Positions 57,150 through 64,000 of a DNA stretch of 64,000 bases are shown here, one piece after another (the stretch's first letter is position 1; every line of letters begins with the position of its first letter). The notes below the pieces were generated by a model. That model had not been told where the DNA came from, did not search any database, and saw only the letters and a program-made list of their open reading frames with translations. Source of the stretch: Powellomyces hirtus (lineage: Eukaryota > Chytridiomycota > Chytridiomycetes > Spizellomycetales > Powellomycetaceae); contig JAHLKG010000007.1 in the NCBI GenBank assembly GCA_025526995.1, positions 1,138,768 through 1,202,767 on the forward strand, written 5' to 3'. Made by a program: the position numbers and the translations under genes.

Positions 57150-57705
57150 CCCTCGGCCACCGTCCAATGATGCCGGCATCTTACCTAGTGAGGCCTACTG
57201 TCTTGCAGTCTTCGGCTCATCGTCCAGCGATCCCGGCATCTCGCCCAGCGAGGTATGCTGCCCAGCAGCCTTCGGCCATCGTCCAACGATGCCGGCATCT
57301 CACCTCGTGAGGTCTACTGCCTCGCAGTCTTCGGCTCATCGCCCAGCGATCCCGGCATCTTGCCCAGCGAGGTATGTTGCCCAGCGACCTTCGGCCCATC
57401 GTCAAACGATGCCGGTATCTTGGCCGAAGCCCTTCTCTTCCCCTTCGCGTGGGTATGTACTGCAGCAATGGTCCCCGCGGGTCTTGAGGTACGCCGCCAT
57501 GCAAATCTGGTGCCGGTCACCTTGCATCGGCAAGCCGTCGGCTCATCGCTCAGCAATCCCGGCATCTCACCCAGTGAGGTATGCTGCCCAGCAGCCTTTG
57601 GCCATCGTCCAACGATGCCGGCATCTCGCCCAGCGAGGTATGCTGCCCAGCATCCTTCGGCCATCGTCCAATGATGCCGGGATCTCGCACCATAATGTCC
57701 TCTAC
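57150..57705 (+). repeat. Minisatellite, ~59-bp unit
   Basis: Tandem degenerate units with core cggcatctcgcccagcgagg, then tatgctgcccagcagcc and ttcggccatcgtccaacgatg. Units alternate in a two-type pattern (gtccaacgatgccggcat versus cgcccagcgatcccggcat) and are interrupted by unrelated DNA at about 57425-57535. All plus frames stay largely open, so long apparent ORFs here are artefacts. Confidence 0.8.
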
Positions 57706-57749
57706 CTCAAGTAGCGTCTCTCTTGTTAATTTATGGTACAGCTTGCTAT

Positions 57750-57907
57750 CTAGGTTCTCTTACGTCGCCTGGCTGCTAGCCTTTGGCTGCGGTCCTCTCT
57801 GGGGTGCACCCGGAGCCATTCTTCCAGTGCGGTCGTCCCCTTCACGTGTGCATACGGCTCCCACGTGTTCTGGGTGTTGTCGTAACCTGTCCACTTGACT
57901 AAGAACT
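57750..57907 (-). pseudogene. Orphan retroelement chromodomain C-terminus
   Basis: Read on the minus strand, 52 codons encode FLVKWTGYDNTQNTWEPYAHV followed by TTALEEWL and a basic tail ending in TAG. This is the C-terminal half of a chromoviral chromodomain, distinct from the copy at 52.1-52.6 kb. Its upstream half is cut exactly where the Copia LTR begins, so the Copia insertion or a rearrangement removed the rest of that element. Confidence 0.65.
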
Positions 57908-57950
57908 TGTTGGTCTGAGAGTATCTGGGTAGATAGTTGAGGAAGCTTTC
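57908..57950 (+). repeat. 43-bp tandem duplication of LTR end
   Basis: This is an exact duplicate of 57951-57993 (tgttggtctgagagtatctg...gctttc), directly abutting the LTR, so the terminal 43 bases of the 3' LTR occur twice. Confidence 0.9.
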
Positions 57951-58191
57951 TGTTGGTCTGAGAGTATCTGGGTAGATAGTTGAGGAAGCTTTCAGGGTAG
58001 TTGACTGAGCAGAACAACGAAGTAACTTAATCCCGCTCTGTTTGGAGAAAAAGAGAAAAGTCCCACCGATATATTAAGTATGTAAGGAAAACTACTTATA
58101 TTGGAGTTGATCACGTGGGTTCACGTGATCGCGTAATATGCCCTGCGATGGCGCAGTTGTGACTCGATGACAGAGTCTGTATGTGCTAACA
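57951..58191 (-). repeat. 3' LTR of Copia element
   Basis: 241 bp with TGTT...AACA ends. On the minus strand it has CACGTGA palindromic motifs and a TATA-like AATATAAG in U3. The shared R/U5 part repeats at 63555-63681. Confidence 0.85.
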
Positions 58192-58998
58192 CCCCCACTC
58201 AGACCTGTCAGTCTGTCAATGAGAGAGTTGCTCTATCTACTTCTTACTACACACACCCGCGCACACAACCCACATACCCCCATTTATTACAATTGAAGAA
58301 TACGAGGAATGGCCAAGGTACATCTATGAGATCCGCGCAAATGAGGCGTAAACTCTAACTATGTGCCGGTGTAGTTGTCAGGTTCGGGCAAGGCGAAGCA
58401 AACGGCGCGAAAAACAGGACCGCCGGCAACTGCTCCTGCGACGACCACAGCTCCTGCTGTGCCGTCGTCAGTGGTGCCCTCTGCGCCACAGGGAGGCGCA
58501 CCCGCTGCGGGGTTGTCCCGAGCGGAGATTCGGACGATGTCGGTGGCGCATGCCCAACAGTTCCACCGCAAGGACCGTCAAGGGGTCCTTGAACGTCACA
58601 TCGAGCAGGCGAAAGACGGGGTGAAGGACCGGGCGAGGTCTGGTACGCCTCTTGGTCGCGCACGGGCGACCGGGACGCTTGATGGACTGAGGTCCATACT
58701 AGAGGACCGGCGGAGCCGGAAGCTGGCGGTTGGGAAGGGCAAGGGTACAGCCCAGGCGAAGAAGAAGACTGCGGACAAGAAGTCTGCAGCGGAGGTGAAG
58801 AGGATGTGGGACATCCTGGAGCGGGAGGCTCCATATAATGATGAGGAAGAGGAGGAGGAGGAGGGGGCAGCCAAGGAGTTGGAGGGACCACCAGGTTCTC
58901 CAAGCCAACGCTCACCCTCAAGCGATGAGGATGATGGAGGAGGGGCAGGCCCATCCTCCTTGGGGGGCATTGCTTCGGGTTCCCCAATTGCGGTGTAG
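58167..58998 (+). CDS. Antisense ORF of Copia element, H3-tail-like N-terminus
   Basis: The plus-strand frame 58375-58998 lies between pol and the 3' LTR, antisense to the element. It is preceded by an acceptor-like GTGTAG. A small first exon inside the LTR, ATGACAGAGTCT at 58167-58178 followed by donor GTATGT, would add MTES in phase, giving 211 residues. The N-terminus reads SGSGKAKQTARKTG; KQTARK equals histone H3 residues 4-9. A Pro/Ala/Thr spacer, a charged probably helical middle (RAEIRTMSVAHAQQFHRKDR, and later DRRSRKLAVGKGKG), a long acidic run and a Ser/Gly tail follow. No known domain. The opposite strand also has a long proline-rich frame, judged less protein-like. Splicing and expression are unproven. 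Confidence 0.45.
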
Positions 58999-59059
58999 AT
59001 GCCAAGGTAAGCCAGTGTTGTGAGTAATTCTCCTGACCTTCAGCGAGTAACACTTGAGC

Positions 59060-62000
59060 TCAGTGTGCTTCCGTAGGCGCGCCCTCATTGCGTATTCTCT
59101 CATCAAATATATGAGTCCCATTCGTAATCCTCAGGACAGTGTCTTTATGTTTGACAGTTGGGAAAGGCTTCGTAAAGATGTCTGCCAGTTGATCGTCCGT
59201 ATTGGTGTTGATGATTTCGATAATTTGCTTTGCGAACAAATCGCATATAGCGTGGTACCGAACGTCGATGTGTTTGGTGCGTTGGTTGATGGCCTTAGAC
59301 TGAATCAAGGCCCCGGCGCTCTGATTATCGACATGTAGAGGGACTGGTCGAGATTTGTAATCCGGTTGAGGTCCCAAAACTTCCGCCAAGAGTTGGCGTA
59401 GCCATTTGGCTTCGTTGTGGCCGGTACTGGCAGCTATATACTCCGCTTCGGTCGTACTTTGGGTGGTGCACTTCTGCTTGCTGCTTTTCCACAGAACAGG
59501 AAACCCATTGTAAAGGGCCAAAATACCTGTAGTGGACGTCCGGTCAGTGAGTTCTCCTGCATAATCCGCATCTGTGAATACGCGTAGGCCACGCGGATCA
59601 TTTCGTTCGGATGTAAACTTGAGGGCATAATCACGGGTACCCTTCAAATAGCGGAAAATGCGCTTAACATTGTTCCAGTCGGAGTTGGTAGGTGCGGCGA
59701 CGCGGCGCGCAACGTAACCGACTGCAGTGGCAATGTCCCATTGCCATGTGATGGAGGCCCAAGTGAGGACCCCCACTGCTTCCTGATACATTTTGAGATT
59801 CGTGAATGGGGTGGAATCCTCCGGTTGTTGGTTACGTGCTGACACGGTGTACGGGGTGGAGACAGGATGGCAGTCGCTCATGCCGAATTGTGCAAGGGCG
59901 TCGTCGATGTACTTGACATTTGAGATTTCGAGGGTACGGACAGGAGAGTCGAAGTCATATTTGTAGACGAGACCAAGGTGACTGGTTACGCGACCTTGTT
60001 CCGTAAACTTGAACTTCGAATGTAGCTCCATTTTGCTGTTCGCCAGAATCTCCGGATCCTTCGCTGCAATCAGCAGGTCGTCGACGAAGATGAGAATAAG
60101 GACCAAATTGTTGTTCGACGGAGGTGTACGGTCATCTGTCGCGTACTTGAAAAAGATACACGGGCATACAGAAACCGCTTCGTAGCCGAGCTTTAACAGT
60201 GCAGTCTTCAAGGTCTCGTACCAAAGAAGAGGTGATTGCTTCAGGCCGTAGAGAGCTTTCAGTAGCTTCAGGACCCAATCGCCTTTGGGGTGATCCGGAT
60301 CTTCGAATCCCTCAAACTGCTTGATATAGATATCCTTATCAATATCACTGTTAAGGAAGGCGGTGACAGCGTCCATACTGTGGATGTCCAGCCCGTGCTG
60401 GACACAATACGCCAAGAAGAGGCGTAGCGCTGTGAATGGTAGCGTAGGTGAGTATGTATCACCAAAGTCGCGACCGGGTTGTTGAGAGAAGCCTTGAGCC
60501 ACTGCTCTGGCTTTGAACTTGTTAAAGGTGCCATCGGGATTGACCTTCGTTCGAAAGACCCATGTTGTTCCGATCACGCGCTTGTTACGTGGACGCTTGG
60601 TGAGTTCCCATGTACCGTTGTCGACCAGGGATTGGTACTCAATGCGTGCAGCCTTGAGAAATTCCTCCTTCTGAGGGGTTTTCATCGCTTGCTTCCATGT
60701 CATGGCGTCTTCGTTGATCGTTGCTTGAGTCCGCGCGCGGGCGGCGTATGCAGCGATGGGATCATTTCGTCGTGTGCCGACATCGTACACGGCTACTTGA
60801 TTCTCCCAGTCATCCAATGTGGTAGTATCGAGTAATGAAAGTCGGGACTCCCACGTAGGTTCTTGATATCCCTCCCACTTAACCAAGTACTCTTTTGTGT
60901 GCACCTTACTGCGGCGCTCGTCGATAATCGCCTCCACGGCGTATTCAACATCATCCTCCTGACTCTCCTCATCTAGAAGATCAAGATGTGCTGGATCCTG
61001 CTGATATTTGGGTTCGAGTCCCAAGTCTTCTTTGAAGATCACGTCTCGTGACACTTCAACCTTGTCAGTAACAGGATCCCAAACCAGATACCCCTTGATA
61101 CCTGAGGGTTGAGCATAGCCTACCAAATAAGCCTTCTTTGCTCGATTCCCCATTTTATCGCGTCCTTTGCTTGTTAGAACGGAATACGCCACGCAACCGA
61201 TACGCCAAAGATGGGCGACATCAGGACGCCGGCCAAATAAGATTTCATGCGGCGTCGTGTTGTTGATGCGGTTGTATGTAAGGGAATAGATGTATCCAGC
61301 CGCTACTAGTAGAGCAGGCCAGAATCTTTGGGGTAGTTTTGTATCCGCGAAGGTGGCGCGGACCCTGTCCAGCGCCGTGCGATGCCATCGTTCGGCAATC
61401 CCGTTTTGCTGACTCGAATAGGCCGCGGACTTTTGATGAGTGATACCATTTTTCAGTAGGTACTCTAGAACCTCGCCAAAGTATTCGGTGCCTCGATCCG
61501 TACGTAGGATCTTGATTTGTCGGTCAGTCTGTTTCTCAATCCAAGCCTTGTAGATGAGAAACTTGTCGAGTATGACTGCTGAGTCCTTTGAAGGAATAGG
61601 GAAAACAGTCACGTATCTGGATGTGTGTTCAATGAACTCCAGCGAATAGCGTGATCCTTCGTAACCAGGGATGCGAAATGGTCCCTGTAGGTCTGAATGA
61701 ATCAGCTCACAGATCTCCCTGGCTTCAACATTTCCAAGGGAGAATGGAAAACGAGCGGCTTTTCCTAGCACGCAGGCTTCACAATCTTTGAAGTCGCTTA
61801 GATCCTCCACTACGGACCAACCGTCCGTAACCGATGCCATCTTCTCCAGGACGTGTTTGCCAACGTGTCCAAGACGAGCATGAGCGAGTGTAGGAGAGAC
61901 TTCGACAGTGCATGCTTCTGAATCTGACCACAGACTTTCAGACAGCAGCGTACCTTGCAGGTAATACGCATTGTTGCGGCGTACGCCTTTGGCGATATCT

Positions 62001-63502
62001 TTGCCGTCTCGTGTGAAAATGACGTCTCCATTCGATTTGAAGAGCACGTCAACGCCTTGATCGTTGCATTTTGCTACCGATACGAGATCTCGTCGTAATC
62101 CTGGCACATGCAGGACTCCGCCCAACTCGAGCGGATTCGGATAGTCGTTAACTTCTACTCGTACCGTACCCCAAACAGTAGAGGGTAGTGATGTTTTGTC
62201 AGCAAGCATAACAGCTCTGACATCACTGTACACGGTTGAGTGATCCAAGGTCGCTTCGTGAGGTGTCATGTGGTCCGTAGCGCCAGAGCCGATGAGGGCT
62301 TCATACGGTTGTTCTTGGTGGACCCAGACGTGTAATGCTTCCACAGCATTTGTGCTAACAGCACCATCAGACAACTGCTTCGTCTTGTTCTTCTCCATCT
62401 CGGATTTGAACTTCTTTAACACTTCGCACTCCTGTGTCCGGTGTTTAGGGTTTCCACAGGCCCAACAACCCGACTTTTGGGTTTGGCCTTTGTTTGATGG
62501 AGTAGATTCCTTGTCCTTCTTGCCGTTCGTTGACTTCTCCCCGTGGTTCTTGCCACCCTTTTGTTTCTTAGAGGCGTTAGTGTGTGCGGCACCTGGTCGC
62601 GTATCCGTTGGGGTCCCGCTAGGTTTCTTAGCCATGTTGGCGGCGATCCTGGATGCAGCGGCCTGTAAACTGCTCAAATCAGTTATGTTTTCTTCATTAG
62701 CCTGAACCAAGGCCGCAAGGTCTGGTGTTAGCGCGTTGATGAAGTAATCCTGAAGGACGTAATCCGGTGTTTTCGGCAGAGAAAATGCCAGCATGTTAAA
62801 CTGAGTGATGTACTCATCCATGCGGCCTTTGGGACGCAATTCCCATAGTTTCTGCAGCGAATGCCTAGTGTGGTTTCGTGGCGCGAAGCGCGCCAGAAGG
62901 GCGGACCTAAGACCGGTGTTGGTTCGTCCTGAATCAACGTCTTCAAAATCATGCCACGTCGTAATTTCGTTCTTTTTACTTGGGGAGAGCGACTGCCACC
63001 AAGTGTATGCCCATCCTGTGAGTTTCGTAGCCACAAAATCCACGAGAAACTCGGGCGGAACCATTTCGTACTTCACAACTGTCTCAATCTTGTCGATGAA
63101 CGTTCAAAGTTTGACCATATTGGATTCCCCATTGTAGGACCCAATATCTTTCAGCGTTCCATCCACGAAAGCCTTCGCACCTCGACTGTCGACCATTTTG
63201 GTCGTCACGCTGTGTATGCTCGATGTTGGTGATGTAGGGCGGCATTCGATTGGAGAACGTTGGTATTCCTGTTGAGCTCCAATCTCCTGATTGTACTCTG
63301 TCCACGGTGCAGCGAACCCGTCATTGCGAGTGGGTGATGGTGTGCGTACGCGCCGTTGCGCCGTACGTACCTGAGGGTTGACCGGGATGTTCATATCCTG
63401 ATCCATGCGCCATTTCATTTGGAGCATTTCCGTTAGTTGGGCTAGAGAATTCTCAAGCCGGTCTATCCTATCCACGTCCGCCTCACGCGGGCGGACATGC
63501 AC
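59060..63502 (-). pseudogene. Copia gag-pol polyprotein with internal chromodomain and one TGA
   Basis: One frame on the minus strand, ~1480 codons. Gag includes a CCHC knuckle CWACGNPKHRTQEC (62426-62467). The protease has GSGATDHM where Copia proteases have DSGA, the catalytic Asp codon at 62288-62290 reading Gly. Integrase has HARLGH...CEAC zinc residues and the DDE set (HSDLQGP, RTDRGTEY, QQNGIAER). Between integrase and RT a chromodomain (60800-60945: EYAVEAIIDERR...YLVKWEGYQEPTWES) is inserted. RT has FVDD (60077-60088). RNase H has TDADYAG, TEAEYIA and VDNQSA. A single in-frame TGA at 63104-63106 splits Gag. No ATG opens the frame near the LTR; GTG at 63500-63502 marks the first convenient codon, so the true start is uncertain. 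Confidence 0.85.
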
Positions 63503-63554
63503 GGTGTTCGCTGATTCCCCACTTGGGAATGCCGCTGGAGTACTGTAGTTGATC

Positions 63555-63681
63555 TGTTGGTCTGAAAGTATCTGGGTAGATAGTTGAGGAAGCTTTCAGG
63601 GTAGTTGACTGAGCAGAACAACGAAGTAACTTAATCCCGCTCTTGTTTGGAGAAAAAGAGAAAAGTCCCACCGATATATTA
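63555..63681 (-). repeat. Truncated 5' LTR of Copia element
   Basis: This matches the R/U5 part of the 3' LTR (57951-58077) with one substitution and one extra T. U3 is missing; telomeric repeats start within the shared TATTA. Confidence 0.9.
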
Positions 63682-64000
63682 GGGTTAGTTAGGGTTAGGG
63701 TTAGGGTTAGGGTTAGGGATAGGGATAGGGTTAGGGTTAGGTAGGTTAGGGTTAGGGTTAGGGTTAGGGTTAGGGTTAGGGTTAGGGTTAGGGTTAGGGT
63801 TAGGGTTAGGGTTAGGGTTAGGGTTAGGGTTAGGGTTAGGGTTAGGGTTAGGGTTAGGGTTAGGGTTAGGGTTAGGGTTAGGGTTAGGGTTAGGGTTAGG
63901 GTTAGGGTTAGGGTTAGGGTTAGGGTTAGGGTTAGGGTTAGGGTTAGGGTTAGGGTTAGGGTTAGGGTTAGGGTTTGGTTAGGGTTAGGGTTAGGGTTAG
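63679..64000 (+). repeat. Telomere, (TTAGGG)n
   Basis: About 320 bases of TTAGGG with proximal variant units (TTAG-TTAGGG, AGGGATAGGGATAGGG, a TTAGG-TAGG slip) and one TTTGG variant near 63975. The G-rich strand points to the window end, so this is the chromosome's right end. Confidence 0.97.

Larger units (their letters stand above)
57951..63681 (-). mobile_element. Ty1/Copia LTR retrotransposon, 5' LTR capped by telomere
   Basis: Minus orientation. The complete 3' LTR is 57951-58191 (5'-TGTTAGC...GACCAACA-3', TGTT/AACA inverted ends) preceded by a purine tract (GAGTGGGGG). The internal region carries gag-pol (63502 to 59060) and an antisense ORF. The 5' LTR survives only as its last ~127 bases (63555-63681), then (TTAGGG)n begins. 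The two LTR copies differ by one substitution and one 1-base indel over the shared part, so the insertion is young. A chromodomain sits inside pol. Confidence 0.85.

Noticed and set aside
57150..57705. CRISPR-like array
   Set aside because: Units are contiguous degenerate tandem repeats without unique spacers, in a eukaryotic genome.
57058..57714. Long plus-strand frames over the minisatellite
   Set aside because: All three frames stay open because of repeat composition; no start or domain.
58355..59053. Proline-rich minus-strand frame continuing past the Copia stop
   Set aside because: It shares the pol frame after TGA but is Pro/Ser-rich low complexity, opposite a more protein-like charged plus-strand frame; kept only as a remark.

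Overview
The window is about 64 kb of a fungal nuclear chromosome arm running into its right-hand end: the last ~320 bases are TTAGGG repeats, G-rich strand 3'-most. Genes are compact, with mostly short spliceosomal introns (about 60-210 nt). Fungal signs are a Zn(II)2Cys6 regulator, PMP3, a CON-10-type stress protein and chromoviral retroelements. A PDE6-delta (ciliary prenyl-cargo) gene and a Tonsoku/TONSL gene, both rare or absent in yeasts and moulds, point to an early-diverging zoosporic fungus (chytrid-like). That assignment is inference.

Region 1 (1-33.5 kb) is conserved housekeeping DNA: tRNA-Arg(UCG), deoxyhypusine hydroxylase, BOS1-type SNARE, a low-complexity protein, a DDT/WHIM chromatin protein, HSP60 with a perfect heat-shock element, a TONSL-like replication-repair protein without ankyrin or LRR domains, CON-10-like protein, alpha-tubulin, cytosolic Asp-tRNA synthetase, PMP3 with CRE and TATA, a C6 zinc-cluster factor, PDE6D, a CCCH protein and a gamma-glutamylcyclotransferase-fold protein.

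Region 2 (33.5-51 kb) is a subtelomeric transition zone: one intron-rich orphan gene, long gene-poor stretches with decayed oxidoreductase genes, an intact cytochrome P450, a tiny AP2-domain gene, F-box/ankyrin-like proteins, a MITE-like element and a spliced bacterial-looking SF2 helicase.

Region 3 (51-64 kb) is retroelement-dominated. A Ty3/Gypsy chromovirus remnant keeps one reading frame over 2.8 kb and is broken only by TGA codons. After it come a partial plus-strand element, a small spliced RING-like gene, a 59-bp minisatellite and an orphan chromodomain piece. Last is a nearly full-length Ty1/Copia element in minus orientation whose polyprotein carries a chromodomain between integrase and reverse transcriptase. 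Its 3' LTR is complete (TGTT...AACA), while its 5' LTR is cut off and capped directly by telomeric repeats. Between pol and the 3' LTR lies an antisense ORF whose N-terminus copies the histone H3 tail string KQTARK. The chromatin-linked elements at the telomere and the reduced TONSL gene are the most unusual content.

Splice sites were chosen by hand for frame continuity, donor/acceptor consensus and family alignment from memory. No database search was run.
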